The notes beneath the pieces were generated by a model that was not told the DNA's origin, did no database searches, and saw only the letters and a program-made list of their open reading frames with translations. The position numbers and the translations under genes are program-made. Positions 10,100 to 21,864 of a stretch of 64,000 nucleotides of DNA are shown here, piece by piece (the first letter of the stretch is position 1; the number at the start of each line of letters is the position of its first letter). This DNA is from Arion vulgaris (Eukaryota > Mollusca > Gastropoda > Stylommatophora > Arionidae), in contig CM036771.1 in assembly GCA_020796225.1 (NCBI GenBank), positions 31,626,703 through 31,690,702 on the forward strand. Reading direction: 5' to 3'.

Positions 10100-10365
10100 C
10101 CAGACAGAAAATCTTCTTCTTCTTCTTTGCGTTCGTTCTTTACGATCAATTTAAATCACTCTTTGTGATATGTTTGATCTTTGCCAAGAACGTGTATACG
10201 TTGCACATTGGTTTGGTAGGCCCCTAAATACATAGACTTCTACACGTTTAGGACATGTGCATCCGATTTCAGTCAAACCTTCTTAGCGCCTCGTGCAGGT
10301 AACAGTGGTTTTATTCTTTACACTCCAAATTTGGGCCCCTGTAACCACTCGGGCGGGACAGAAAA
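10100..10365 (-). mobile_element. S2 repeat, full length
   Basis: On the minus strand it begins CCCGAGTGGTTACAGG, continues through GTTACCTGCACGAGGCGC and CAATGTGCAACGTATACACG, and ends ACGCAAAGAAGAAGAAG. Its 5' and central parts align with S1. It is the best full copy besides 27610-27870. Just upstream, 10019-10100 carries AAGATCTCAGCGGAAGTGCA, a segment seen again at about 10650 and 34145. Confidence 0.75.
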
Positions 10366-10370
10366 TATAA

Positions 10371-10628
10371 TTTCTTCTTTGAACGCTCCTTATCGATCCC
10401 TTGTTAAACACTCTTTGTGATTTGTATGTGATTCGAGCCTAAGAGCGATTGTACGTTGTGCTAGCTATGCGCCTACAAAAAGGCCAGCACATTCAATTTC
10501 TGCAACACTGTTTATTTACTTGGGTAGCTTCCCTAGGACCCTAACTTAGTCGCCTCTTACGACATGCTATATAGGTCGCAATGTTACTATTCTTTACTGC
10601 CCTTGTGAGCAAGAGCAGCACACGGGCG
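10371..10628 (-). mobile_element. S1 repeat, full length
   Basis: A full S1 copy from CCCGTGTG (minus strand, at 10628) to GAAGAA (at 10371). It sits beside S2 with almost no gap, both in the same orientation. Confidence 0.8.
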
Positions 10629-11154
10629 AATGATCTTTTGTTTAGACATGAAGATCTCAGCTAAAGTGCACGAACTCCGTAGCATCGACGAGGGTTCAGG
10701 AAAGAAATGGTTGCAAGTCTGTTGGTATCTAGTGACTGGAATGTGCGAATACTTTCAATAGAACACACCTTTCTCCATACAGGTAGCAACCATACCTCAG
10801 ATTACACTGCTTTCACTGGTAGATTTCAGTTACCCTGAGCCAACATTCCAACTGGAACACAAACAACGCAACAAAGGCCGAGATCAATAATGCACGCAAC
10901 AGCATAAGGCTTGGGGCTAGGCCGTTATATTTACCAGGCTGTAGGAAAACAACTCTATGAAGATCTTCCTCAAGTATCCAGGCTTAATGTTCAATAGAAT
11001 CATACTGGATTGTTTTCTTTTTTCAAGAGGCGAGAGACATTTAAATGGACTTCTTCGTGCAAATTAATACGCTAACTGCAAAGAAACTTAAGTATTACTT
11101 GAGTATTCACATGTGTTTTAATCACAACATGCGTTCAACGCAGATATTAATATC
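10629..11154. other. unassigned sequence
   Basis: Contains a repeated segment (AAGATCTCAGCTAAAGTGCA near 10650) shared with 10060 and 34145. No gene recognised. Confidence 0.5.
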
Positions 11155-11590
11155 CGCTACATTGGATGTATGGGTGTGAAGCATGGACATTTAATAAGGC
11201 AGTGGAAAAACATATATGAGCTTTTGGATATAAGTGTTACAGATGCGTTCTTCCTATATAATGGGCAGAGAAGATAACAAATAGATTTATCCAGAAAGAA
11301 TTCAAGATCAAAGAAAACTGGCTGAAGCTACAAATACAAAAGAGAAAATTGATGTACTTTGGACATATAAAAAGACATGAAGGGCTGGAAAAGACCATCA
11401 TGGAAGGAGGTATGCCGGCAAAGAGAAGAAGAGGAAAACCACGGAGAAGGTGTATTCAGGATGTAACTGATGGTTTGAACATGACGGTTGCAGAAGCAGG
11501 GCATCTAACCTATGAGAGAGAACAATTTCGGAGGATTGTTGGGGTGATAAAGTTATATACAGGACAAGCTATTTAATGATGATGATGACA
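11155..11590 (+). pseudogene. LINE reverse-transcriptase C-terminal remnant
   Basis: Reads YGCEAWTFNKAVEKHI, then after stops RKLMYFGHIKRHEGLEKTIM and KRRRGKPRRRCIQDVTDGLN, ending LTYEREQFRRIVGVI. This is the usual end of a LINE reverse transcriptase: YGCE(S/A)W, FGH and GxPRRR blocks. The longest open part is 11349-11576 (75 residues). A TGATGATGATGA run follows the stop, the likely 3' tail. A minus-strand copy of the same end is at 24410-24540. Everything upstream is missing. Confidence 0.8.
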
Positions 11591-11784
11591 TTATGTGCTA
11601 TTGTACTCGCAGTGTTTTTTTAAAGCATTAAAATAGATTTGCATTCATAGCTTAACATTCTCATTATAAAACTATTGTTCAAACGAAATTAATAAAGACA
11701 TTTTTTTTTTTCAGAGTCAAACCGCTTAAGCGTTTTCCAAGTCTCAGATCCTTATATTTTCATTGAAATTAAGCCACGTCAACG

Positions 11785-11950
11785 ATTAGATTGCAGAAGC
11801 TGGGATTGAAGTGGCCAGAAAAGAACTGCAAAATCGAACTGGTACGGTCAGGCGCTGGACGTTGTTTGTTATATTGCGAGGAAGATCGGAGCACCTATGA
11901 ACTTGTCCGGGGTGCAATGAAGATATTCTAAACTGAAACTGAAACGGGTC
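11785..11950 (+). mobile_element. RNase H-type LINE 3' fragment
   Basis: Broken frames give RLQKLGLK-like, RTGTVRRW-like and APMNLSGV-like words that match, in the same order, the tail after RNase H at 46997-47500 and 2110-2965. Short and frameshifted. Confidence 0.5.
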
Positions 11951-12660
11951 CAAAGAGAATGGAACTGTCCTTATGTATCAGAATCGTTGTCTTGGTACCG
12001 TACACGTTAGATCTCCAGATGTTGTGAAGCATGATATATAGGCTGCATTTGTTCTTCCAATTCCTTGTTTACTTTCTATCCTAACCACCAGGAAGCCATA
12101 TTTAGTCTGGCCCGTCCTCAGTGACCTATACCGCCTGGATGACCCTACTAGGAACATAAGTTCCCGATGTCCTAGTCCATTGTATAATTGGATCACTCAC
12201 ATCTCCCCAACACTACAAGATAATGGCTTCCTCTGTGGGGATTGTAGATTGATATGTTTCTATTATATGATTAGCATGGTCAAGTGATATGATTTATTGT
12301 CAACACCCCGGTCAAAGCCGGGCACAGTTCTGATCGAACCGTCGACATTAGTCGTTAATCACTGGTCAACGATACTGGTTCTGAGACAAGTTTGTCTAGA
12401 CAACACAGACACGGCTGATGATTTCTTGCAAACCTTCGTTAAACAATCAATGTTTCTTCAACACTACACTTTCCTTCATTCTTCACTCTCTCCCTTTCAT
12501 CGAATAAACAGGGACAGCTCTAAAACCACTTTTCTCACCTCCCACTATATATATGTGTTGAATTTCCATAATGTCTTGTCACGTTCCGTCAACTTCTGTT
12601 TTCTTTACTCTCTATTACTATGTTCCGGCATTACTCAGAATAAAGAATATCCAAAATATA
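11951..12660. other. unassigned sequence
   Basis: The 245-residue frame starting at 12297 runs into pyrimidine and TA microsatellites and has no recognised motif. I do not treat it as a gene. The 72-residue minus-strand frame at 11978-12196 is also unsupported. Confidence 0.5.
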
Positions 12661-12847
12661 TTTTATATTTCATCCACATTCTGTCCATCTCTATCTCTCA
12701 CTCACTCTCACTCTTCTCTCTCTCTCTCACATTTGTATATATATATATACTTTATACTTTCATCCACATTCTGTCCATCTCTATCTCTCACTCACTCTCA
12801 CTCTTCTCTCTCTCTCTCACTATTCTCTCTCACTATTGTATATATAT

Positions 12848-12928
<81 letters not shown>

Positions 12929-12930
12929 GC
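12661..12930. repeat. duplicated CT-rich block and long (TA)n
   Basis: A block running from TTCATCCACATTCTGTCCAT into TCTCTCTCAC occurs twice in tandem (about 12668-12733 and 12758-12822). A TA run of about 90 bp follows at 12839-12926 with one break. The long YIYIYI frames here are artefacts. Confidence 0.9.
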
Positions 12931-13097
12931 CCTGTAAACATTATGCGTCAGTATGTCTTGAATTACTAGCCTATACTACTCGTACATACAGCACTTTCTG
13001 TGCATTTATAGGCACCGAATCTCCCCATCTCTGACTATTAATATCTCTGGCCTCTCAATAAAATGTGTGTGTATGTATATATATATGCCTAATACGT

Positions 13098-13345
13098 ATT
13101 GGTGGCGTTTGTGGCTTAGGGATAGTGACTCGGTCTATTAACCCCGATGTTCTGAGTTTGAATCACGCTGCGGAGAGTTTGTTGCAAATTATTTCGCGTG
13201 GATTTTTACAAAGGACGATGGCACCACCCGTTCAGAAAGCAGTGGCAAACTACTGAACGTAATAATGCCTAGAAAATCACAAACAGCGTTAATAAGCTGG
13301 AGTTGATTCGCAAAGTCCTGTAAAGAATTGGCAATTAACTTTTTT
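13098..13345 (+). mobile_element. Meta-like SINE, near full length
   Basis: GGCGTTTGTGGCTTAGGGAT, TGAGTTTGAATCACGCTG, ATTTCGCGTGGATTTTTAC and GCAGTGGCAAACTACTGAAC occur in order as in the 5222 copy, ending near CCTGTAAAGAATTGGCAATT. The two copies share even the central GGACGATGGC word, so they belong to one subfamily. Confidence 0.75.
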
Positions 13346-13389
13346 TTAAATCCGCATTGACAGTTCTAATAGTATATCTATAGAACCTA

Positions 13390-13605
13390 CATTGAAAGCT
13401 CTAATAATATATGTAACTCACACAGACAGACAAACACACAGACAGGCAGACAGTTCTATTAATATATGTAACTCACAAAGACAGACAGACAGTTCTTTTA
13501 ATATATTTAACTCACACAGACAGAGAGACAAACAGAGACAGACAAACAGCTCTATCAATATATGTAACTCACACACACACATACATCTCTATTAATATAT
13601 ATATA
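13390..13605. repeat. degenerate tandem repeat of about 60 bp
   Basis: About four copies of a unit with ATATATGTAACTCACA followed by CAGACAGACA-rich sequence. Copies differ in the number of ACAG words. Confidence 0.75.
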
Positions 13606-13911
13606 TCCTACATGGACAGTTCCATGAATATATCGAAACCATACTGAAATGATATCAACATCCACTTTCTACCAGTTAAGTAATACAGTTACGTCGACAA
13701 TGGAAAGCATCCAATTAGCCCAAATTATACATTGTAAAATTGTCCCACCAACAGGAGCAATAACAAAAATCTGCAGATGCTCTTCTTCTTCTTCTTCTTT
13801 GTTCCCTTTCTTACTTGTATGATGATAGTTTTCACAACAGTAGCAGTCAGTTCCAGACTTACAGATATAAAGATAAAGCTTGTAATATAGGACATTTGCT
13901 TTCACAGTATG

Positions 13912-14190
13912 AGTCGCGTATGTGGATTAGTGCGCGGGCTTCCAGTCGGGACACTCAAGGTTCAATCCCCGGTAAGTCCAACTAGGTTTTTTTTCTGTCG
14001 GGGCATAAAGAAAAAACTTATACCTTGCAAAGTTTCGTGGCAAATGCACTAGCCATACAGCCATTAAATTCCTCAAGTCATGAACACCCCTCCCTCCTGT
14101 TCTACATCGCCTTAAACGCGGTATTATCTGCAATAAAGACGGCTTTGGTTTCAAAGTTCACACGTAGATACAATAAAATAGGAGATTGTC
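13912..14190 (+). mobile_element. SINE-A, full length
   Basis: GTGGATTAGTGCGCGGGCTT (A-box region), GGTTCAATCCCCGG (B box), TTTTCTGTCGGGGCATAAAG and the GCACTAGCCATACAGCC segment define it. CACCCCTCCCTCC near the 3' end is shared with 27285-27510. Confidence 0.75.
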
Positions 14191-14224
14191 ATTCGTTATT
14201 TTCTTGAAAGAAAATCCAGGCATA

Positions 14225-14745
14225 TCTTTTTTACAGGACTTAGCCATCAACAGTAGTAAACGAGTGGTTGATTTTCTAGGCACCATATATACGTTCAGTA
14301 GTTTGCCTTTGCTTTCTGAACGGTGAGGTCTATATTTACAGTTCGTCTTCTACTTCGAATGCTCCATATCGACCACTTGTTAACCACTCTCTGTGTGATT
14401 TGTGTGTGATTTGTTTGTGATCTGAGCCTAAGAGGGATTAGACGTTGTGGCAGTTATGCGCGTACAAGTAGGAAAACACATCCGATTTCTGCGATGCTTT
14501 TTATTTACTAGGATAGCTTCCCTTGGTTCTACATCAGTAGCCTCTTACTACATCAGTCGAATCTGTTAGGTCGCAGTACCACTATTCTTTGCTTCCCTTG
14601 CAGGCCCTGGCACCGCACGGGCGTTTACAGTTTCGTAAAAATCCAAATAAACTAATTTGCTTCTAAACTTGTCCGCCGCAGAGTTTGAACCAGGTACGCT
14701 TGGGTTGTGATCGAGCTCACTAACGCTTAGGCTACAGACGCTCTA
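14225..14745 (-). mobile_element. Meta-like SINE interrupted by S1
   Basis: The SINE core (14225-14335) and its tRNA head (14640-14745) read on the minus strand and are separated by an S1 copy. Sequence resembling TTTACAG(T)TTCGT occurs on both sides of S1, a likely target duplication. S1 therefore inserted after this SINE. Confidence 0.75.
14342..14623 (-). mobile_element. S1 repeat nested in Meta-like SINE
   Basis: A full S1 copy with its (GAA)-type end at 14345 and CCCGTGCGG start at 14623. Diverged: its central part carries a short duplicated TGTGATTTG word. Confidence 0.75.
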
Positions 14746-14829
14746 TTTTATTAATTGTATTAGCTTATTATATTCCTGTAGTCACGGCAGAACCACCACT
14801 ATATTCCTTAGTATATATATATATATTCG

Positions 14830-15320
14830 TTTGTGTTTCTCATGGAGCATATTGCCTCAACAGTTGTTCGCCACTTTTCCCGGTCTCTGGCTGTTTTCTT
14901 TATGCCCTCCCAGGAGAGTCAGCACAATTTAGTTCATCAAAAGACTTCTCTCCAGGTCTGTTTTGGACGACCTCTTTTCTGTTTTCCTTGCAGGTTCCAC
15001 TCTAGCGATACTCGACTTTGTCATCAGAAGGGTATGCCCGAAGGATATCTCCATTTACTTTCCTTAACCTGGGTCATCATGGGTTCCTGTTCTGTTCTTA
15101 TCCACAGGTCTGTGTTTGCAACTCTGTCATACCATCTCAGAGTGAGAATCCGACGAAGACATGCTTTTACAAATGTCTGAATCTTAATTGTATTAAACTT
15201 GATGACTCGTCACGTTTCCGAGCCATATAGCAACACAGATTTCACATTTCAGCTGAATATCCTAAGCGTTGTTTTCGTGGAGATGGCAGTATATTTCAAC
15301 ACTGTGTGTGCAGGACAGCA
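14830..15320 (-). pseudogene. LINE reverse-transcriptase C-terminal remnant
   Basis: The minus strand reads VLLYGSET, then IQTFVKACLRRILTLRWYDR, NTDLWIRTEPMMTQ, and after a stop GKQKRGRPKQTWREV, KTARDREKWRTTVEAICSM. This matches the order YGSETW, CLRRIL.IRW, LW.RT, RGRP..TWRR and RDR..WR at the end of many metazoan LINE reverse transcriptases. Several stops and a frameshift are present. Only the C-terminal part survives. Confidence 0.8.
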
Positions 15321-16589
15321 TAGGCTGACAACATGAGTACCTCCAATAAAAACTATTGACAGCAGAGACAGCAACATTCAAGTTTCATATTAACTGGCAT
15401 CTGATTGTTCTAGATTGAGTTTGATCTATGTTTTATAATATACAAAATGTAATCAAAGATAATGTATAACTCAATAAAGAGCATAAAACAAACCAGTTTG
15501 AAGTATGTTCCTTTGTTGTTTAAAGTAATTAGTTATGTTATAAATGAAAAATAAAAAATTTAATCTTTCCTAATGAATTTTGCACGGGCAAAATTTATTA
15601 GACAAGATTAAAAATAAAATTCCTACAAAAATATCTTCATCATCTTCAAAATTTAATTTTCTAATTTTTTTGTGTGTAGCATCAACCAGCTTTCGTTGAT
15701 TTTCAGTTCTTACTATATATATCTGTTTGTTCTCTTCTCTGTCTATGATATACTGAGGACTAGTGTGTAACACTTATATTCAAAGTAACATATGTTTTCC
15801 CACTGCCTTTTTTAAATGACCATGCATCCTTCATATGTCTATTGCAATACTTTCCAGTTGTTAAGTGAGTAGAATGACGCACCTGCGAGGTCTGGATTAT
15901 AATGAGCTTGTGTAACCATAATCAACCTGAACTATCAGCATGCCTAATGTTCCATGTTCTACTAGAGAAGATGAAGCATCTATTAGTCTTGTCTCTAGTG
16001 CTGCCAATTCGCATCTATTAAATCATAATCAATACTTTAATAAATCATGTCGAAATTGATTTCCGTGTAGCCAGGTATTTTCTTCATATGTCTGCGCTGA
16101 CAACTGTCCCAACAAGATGACACTTTCCGGTCAGTGGACAATGTTTTTATCTGACCAGGCAGCCTCGTCTATGTCACGAAATTAGACATCTCAGTTTACC
16201 ATCTCATCTCATCTCAAATTCAGTTTACCATCTCATCTTATATTACTCTGAAGCCTCTAAAGACCAAGGTCATGTCACAAACCACCAACAATGTCATTTT
16301 ATCAATCGGCCAAACCCAGAATACGTACTAGTCCAAATTTGCACTATGTGGATGCAAGTTCAACTATTTCGTGTAGGTGCATTCATTATTATACATACGC
16401 TGGTGTCACGTTCTCTAAGACACTACGGTCAACATTCAATGGTTACGTAATATCTAAGTCTCCATTTTAAATTGTGGTTGACTTCCGGTTTCAAAATGGC
16501 GGCGAAGGCTATGTATATACCGTGGCCAACTCTGTGGACATATGATTACACAAGATGCATCTGATATGTCCCAGAAAAATGAAAATCGT
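15321..16589. other. unassigned AT-rich sequence
   Basis: About 1.27 kb with no recognised gene or repeat. A 67-residue minus-strand frame at 15570-15773 has no known motif. A short direct repeat with CAGTTTACCATCTCATCT lies near 16193-16240. Confidence 0.45.
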
Positions 16590-16840
16590 GACATATCATT
16601 TACAGGAAGTAGCTATCAACCACAGTAAACGAGTCGTTGATTTTCTAGGCACCACTTATACGTTCAGTAGTTTATCGCTTGCTTTCTGAACGGTGAGGTG
16701 TAGTTTTACCTTTTTTAAAAATCCCACGGAAACGAATTTGCTTTCAAACTTGCCCACCACGGAGTTCGAACCAGGTACGCTTAGGTTGTGCCCAAGTTCC
16801 CTAACGCTTGTGCTACAGTCGCTCACGCAAGATATACAAG
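16590..16840 (-). mobile_element. Meta-like SINE, full length
   Basis: Minus strand: CGACTGTAGCACAAGCGTTA (A-box region), TGGTTCGAACTCCGTGG (a well-preserved B box), then CTACTGAACGTATAAGTGGT and a CTCGTTTACTGTGGTTGATA end. It belongs to the subfamily with GTATAAGTGG (as at 45463), not the one with GTAATAATGC. Confidence 0.8.
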
Positions 16841-17206
16841 AAATAATCTGTCTGTTAGAATTATGTTTGAGCAAAATATTTTGTTGAGCACATGTTCCGA
16901 CCAGTTCTGTGCACATATGTGCTGCTATATGATATAGACCCTGTTTCCCAACGTGGGGCGCACCCCACAGGGCATTTTCATCGTTTAGGGGAAAATGGAC
17001 TCGTTCAGAGTTTAACTAATGTTCATGTTGTTGTAAAACCGATAAATCGGCTTTTGGATGTCTGTTGACAAAAACGAATATTGCTTCACAATCACTTTAC
17101 TGAAGTTAAAAAAAATCTTAAATAAACGAGGGTACTTATATCTAATTACACTTCTACCAAACTGTTAACAAAACTTTTAAAGCTGGAAAGCATGTGCTAT
17201 TGTGTT

Positions 17207-17323
17207 CTTCTTCTTTTTTTTCTTTGCTTTCGTTCTTTACGTCCAATTTTAATCACTCTTTGTGATATGTTTGATCTTTGCCAAGAACGTGTATACGTTG
17301 CACATTGGTTGGTAGGCCCCTAA
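17207..17323 (-). mobile_element. S2 repeat, 5'-truncated, inserted in hAT copy 1
   Basis: The last 117 bp of S2, from the GGGGCCTACCAACC region to its GAAGAAGAA end. GCTATTGTGTT flanks it on both sides (17196-17206 and 17324-17334), an exact 11-bp target duplication. The corresponding position in hAT copy 2 (about 35950) is empty. 5' truncation with the (GAA)n end intact is the mark of target-primed reverse transcription. Confidence 0.88.
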
Positions 17324-18304
17324 GCTATTGTGTTAAAATCGAGTCATATTTTTATTTGTTAATGTAATGTGTATGACATTTGCCAACCTTGTCACGAAGA
17401 CCAAAATGAGTTTATACATTGCAATTTTGAGTATGTAATAGTATTGGACAGAGAAACGCATATCATATTTCCGCTATAGAAAGCAGGTCCGAAGTTTAAT
17501 TTGGGGTATTGAATGTTAGGTACGATGGGAAAAGCAACCAAGAAACATCAAGGGGTTTTACTCAAAACAAGTTATGGGCCATTAGTTTGATTACCAGACT
17601 AATGGATACTGACTGTGCAGCTGAATTATACAGGTGTCCTTAGAGTACAATTTTGTAGTTTTATATAACTATAGTTAACGAAGGAGCATTTATAAATGGA
17701 TTACAGTCAAATGTCATGAGATCTTGTTTTTCATGTTTAGCAACAGATTGAGAATGCGTGGTTGGGACATCAACTTTTAGACAAAGACAGAAGAATATCG
17801 TTAGTTGAAGTAAAATGAGTTTTTTCCAAGAGAGTAACAGTTGTGGGAAATTGTAGTCATGAGAACAAAGTTTTGGAATGGTAAAATAATATAATTTTTA
17901 CCCATATATATATGACGTGTATTTTAAAAGATGGGATAACAGAGCAGATAGAGAGCCGAATACAAATCAGTTTGTGAGGTAGCTAGAATGAAAAACAGAG
18001 AACTAGACACAGAACAGCTAAAGTACAGGACTTTAGCAAGATTATACGAGAAAAGCAGAAGAGAACCGAAGAGCTTCATGTAGAAGATATAACTATTGGA
18101 GGTTTGAATTTGTCAGAGCTTATTAGAAGAGAACACCGCATACATTTTCAGAAGAGCAGATTTGACCACAAAACCGGTAGCATAAAAATTGTTAATGATT
18201 TGTTGTTTTTTCAAAATAGTCATTCTACAATAATCAATTTTCTCAAGATATATACTTGATATAAATATTATTTGATTAATGTATTCCACATTATTGTTTA
18301 TTAT

Positions 18305-19960
18305 GCCAACACTGCTTGACCAACGAATCAATGAAACGAGCTGCATTTGAGGCGCATTTTAAGGCGAAACATAATGCTCATATTAATTTAGATTTGAATT
18401 ACTTTCAAACTTTAAAGACAAATTTTGAAAATAGAGCAACATTAAATTCTCTATTTACTGCTCATACTGCAATTGTCAATCATAATCGAGGTTAGTTATC
18501 AAATTTCCTTACTCATTGCTAAATTATGGATAAATCATACTATAGGAGAGAATTTAATTAAACCATCAATATCTGCATTTATTAAAACGATTCTGGAAAA
18601 AGATGACAAAGGCGAAAGCTATGTCACTCAGTAACTATACTGTTATCAAAAGAATAGACGAAATGAGTGAAGATATTGAAATACAACTTGTTGAAAAGTT
18701 GAAAACAAGAAAATTCTCAGTGTAAAAGGATGAATCAATGGAAAGTGAGACTGTATTGATAACTTACATAAGATATATTGATAAAGGGGATTGTGCTGAA
18801 GAAATGTTGTTCTGTAAGTCATTAGAAAGCACCCCTACCTCCAAAGATATATATATAATAAGCTTAAAAATTACTTAGATGTCAAATATATACCAATTTA
18901 AAATATAACATCTTGTGCCACAGATGGTGCTCCTGATATTATAGGCAAGAAAAATGGCTGCTTAAAATTGATGAAAGATGAGAATCCAGAAATGCTTCTT
19001 GTGCATTGTGTTATTCACAAGGAAAATTTGGTAGCTAAAAATATTTCGCCTGTTCTAAACGAAGTACTTAATTCAGTTATAAAGTGTATCAATGCTATTA
19101 AAGCTAATGCCAAATGTGATCGCTCTTCATGCTATTTGTGAAGAACAAATGCAGACCATGTGAGACTTTTCTTTCACACTGAAGTAAGATGGCTTTCGAA
19201 AGGGAACTGCTTGAAAAGATTTATGGAACAAGTTGATACTCTTATTGAATTTTTAAGCACAAACCGGAATTGAAGTATTTGTTAACGGTCAATGGTAAAG
19301 TATTTGTGAGTTATCTACTCGATATCTTTGAAGAACTAAATATTTTAAACAACCAACTTCAAGGAACAGATAAAATTCTTGTTGATGTTAAAGCAAAGAT
19401 ATTTGGTTTCATTACCTTTATTGAAGTATGTCAGAAATATATTTGCAACAAAATGTTTTGAAGTTTCATTGGCTCCAGAAATGTGAAGTGACTGATACCG
19501 TTATACTTGTTATGGTCGATCATCTGAAAATTCTATCGCTGATTTAAAAAAGATTTTCTGATTTGAAACAAATTGATTTTCCAACTTGGATGTTGTAGTC
19601 AATTTTAGTGGATTTATCTGATATTTCAAATATGCAGTATCAAGAAGAACTTTCAGAAATGCAAAATGATGAGTCAGTTAAAACTTCATTTAATATAAAA
19701 ATAAGCCATGACATGACTTTGTGAGGAAACAGAAATCAAATATCCAAATTCAATCAAATATGCAAGAAAACTGTTATTACCATTTCTATCTTCATATTTA
19801 GCTGAATGTGGATTTTTAGAGCCATAACCGATTTGCTGCTAAAAAGAAATCGGCTGGATGTAACACAACGAGGAGACTTGAGACTGAAGCTAACTAAATT
19901 GTAACCAAACATAAAATCTCTTTGTAGCATGCATCAAGCGCAAGGATCTCACTAAATGTA
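18305..19960 (+). pseudogene. hAT transposase (ZBED5-like), dead copy
   Basis: Frames broken by stops and indels cover most of a hAT transposase. FEAHFKAKHNAH fits the end of a BED zinc finger (H..KH). KPSISAFIKTILEKDD and LVEKLKTRKFSV are the region before the catalytic core. TSCATDGAPDIIGKKNGCLK holds the CxxDGAxxMxGKxxG block, and LVHCVIHKENLVAK matches a core HC.IHRE motif. VRLFFHTEVRWLSKGNCLKR is the 'RWLSKGxxLxR' block. The longest intact part is 19270-19461 (63 residues). The C-terminal ESGFS-like block is mutated near 19800. This motif set is shared with vertebrate ZBED5/SCAND3-like proteins, themselves domesticated hAT transposases. Confidence 0.85.
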
Positions 19961-20259
19961 ATTAATAAATATTTTCTAGTAATTAAAAAAATATAGAAAC
20001 ATCTGTCCTTAAAATTATTTCGTACATGAATTTCAGTTCTCCAACATATGTTTTGAAAAATTACTTACTGTGTTTTCTCAACAATTTCCTAGTGATTTCT
20101 TCCTAAAACCTATCATTTAAGTTTCTACAGTGGACAATTCAATTTTTGGAAACTAAAATTGTTTGAATATGTTACATATATAGGTGGGGGCGGAATACAA
20201 ATTTTGAATGGCTTTGGTGGGGCATGGCACAAAAAAGGTTGGGAAACACTGATATAGAC

Positions 20260-20621
20260 GATATCGTTACCTCGTGACGTCAGTGTCTAGACCAGCACAT
20301 GACATCATCTAATGTATAACCAATACAGATGTAAGCCTTAGGAGTAAAAACGCTGTCATATTTAACTAAGAAGGTATACTAAGTAATAGCTTTATATTTA
20401 TCTATTCTTTAATTATTGATCGACATTTTCTATCGCACTCAACAAATGAGAAAAAAACTAGATAACGACCGAGTAATATAGAAAACAACATTACGTAAAG
20501 GCATAGAATTAATATTGTGAAGTGAACATTAAGGATGAGATTGGAGGCAAGAGATACAACTCAAGACGTTGTCACAGTAACACATTTGTCAAATGGGTGT
20601 CTGTAAAGTCAACATAGGTCA
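20260..20621. other. unassigned sequence
   Basis: No gene or known repeat recognised between the hAT element and S1. Confidence 0.5.
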
Positions 20622-20886
20622 CGCCCGTATGTTGCCGGGGTTCGTAATGGGAGCGAAGAATAGTAACACTGCGACCTACAAGGCATGTCATAAGAGGTAG
20701 CAGGTAGGGGCCTAATTAAGCTACCCTAGTAAATCAAAATCATCGCAGAAATCGAATGTGCTGGCCTACTTGTAGACGCATAACGGGCACATCGTACAAT
20801 CGGTCTTAGGTTGGGAACACATACAAGTCAGAAAGAGTGGTTAACAAGCGGTAGATATGTACTGTTTGAAGAAGAAGAAGAAGAAG
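20622..20886 (+). mobile_element. S1 repeat, full length
   Basis: CGCCCGTATGTTGCCGGGGT to GAAGAAGAAGAAGAAG. Contains all S1 blocks in order: CACTGCGACCTACAAGGCAT, GTCGTAAGAGG..., AAATCGAATGTGCTGGCCTA and TGGTTAACAAGCGGTAGATA. Confidence 0.85.
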
Positions 20887-20979
20887 ACATATGTCATACA
20901 TATAATTATCGATACAATAACTATCATTACTGACTGTAATACCGCTTGTTTTAGGCCGGTGTAGGACAGCTGGTACGTG

Positions 20980-21120
20980 TGTCTGTGGAATTTAATGTCA
21001 TCACGAAACTGTTCAAATTACGATTATTTCTTTATGCCCACTCGTGACAGAAAATAACTCCATGACCTTACCGGGATTCAACCCGGGTCCTGGGTACCGT
21101 CGCATGGGATCCCGGGTCTC
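20980..21120 (-). mobile_element. SINE-A, partial
   Basis: The minus strand has GGGTTGAATCCCGGTAAGG (B box) and TTTTCTGTCACGAGTGGGCA, the SINE-A order. The tRNA-like 5' end runs into a GC-rich short tandem repeat at 21100-21250. Confidence 0.6.
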
Positions 21121-21250
21121 TCATGGGCGCTGGTCTACGCAGATGCCGGTCACACATGGGAGGCGCTGGTCTACCGCATGGGATGCCCGGGTCTACCATG
21201 GAGGCGCTGGTCTACGCAGATGCGGTCACCATGGGAGGCGCTGGTCTCCC
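21100..21250. repeat. GC-rich short tandem repeat at a SINE head
   Basis: About four imperfect copies of a unit with CATGGGAGGCGCTGGTCTAC and a CGCAGATGCGGTCAC part. It abuts the SINE-A head and may have grown from it, but I could not match the unit to the tRNA head with confidence. It is unusually GC-rich for this window. Confidence 0.65.
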
Positions 21251-21367
21251 TAACCTCCTTATTCAAGCTAGAAACCGTGTTCTCATCCATTCGGTCAGAT
21301 GCTTCACTTATATAACAAGAATTTGGAAACAAATATATATAATTGTGTATCTTGTTTGTAGTTCTAG

Positions 21368-21632
21368 TAGATTTTCTTCTGCTTCTTCGAACGCTTCCAT
21401 ATCGACCACCTGCTAACCACTCTGTGTGTGATTTCTATGTGATCTAAGCATAAGAGCGACTGAACGTTGTGCCAGTCATGCGCCTACCAATAGGTCAGCA
21501 CATCCGATTTCTGCGACACTTTTTATTTACTAGGGTAGCTTACCCTGGCCCCTACCTCTTACGACATGCCTTGTAGGTCGGAGTGTTATTATTATTTTCT
21601 CCCATTGATGGCCCCGGCAATCACAGGGAGGA
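21368..21632 (-). mobile_element. S1 repeat, full length
   Basis: Read on the minus strand it has the S1 order, with the ACCTACAAGGCATGTCGTAAG block at about 21560 and a GAAGAAGC...GAA end at about 21375. The first bases are mutated. Confidence 0.8.
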
Positions 21633-21864
21633 ATTTTCTTCTAATTGATTGAATAATCATATTTCTTTGATATAAAAGAAAAAGAAACTATTCCTACAGA
21701 GTGTCAATAGAATTCAACATCGCTGAACTAAAAGTGTAGTAACAAGAACTAACTATAGAATCGATCTATCTTTATTTAGGAAAACATCAAGTTATCAATT
21801 ATATAAGGACTATCATCATAGCACTCCGGACACGTCTATGTCTGCTTCGATCTTCGCCTCAACA

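Larger units (their letters stand above)
16940..20251 (+). mobile_element. hAT transposon, complete but inactive (copy 1)
   Basis: A 3.3-kb element. Ends CCTGTTTCCCAACGTG and GGTTGGGAAACACTG are inverted. ATATAGAC flanks it exactly on both sides (16932-16939 and 20252-20259), the 8-bp target duplication typical of hAT. It contains a broken transposase of the BED-finger/ZBED5-like type in the 3' half. The first 1.4 kb is non-coding apart from an S2 insertion. Copy 2 lies at 35669-39850. Confidence 0.9.

Noticed and set aside
12297..13034. 245-residue plus-strand frame
   Set aside because: Its second half is CT and TA microsatellite, and the first half has no known motif.
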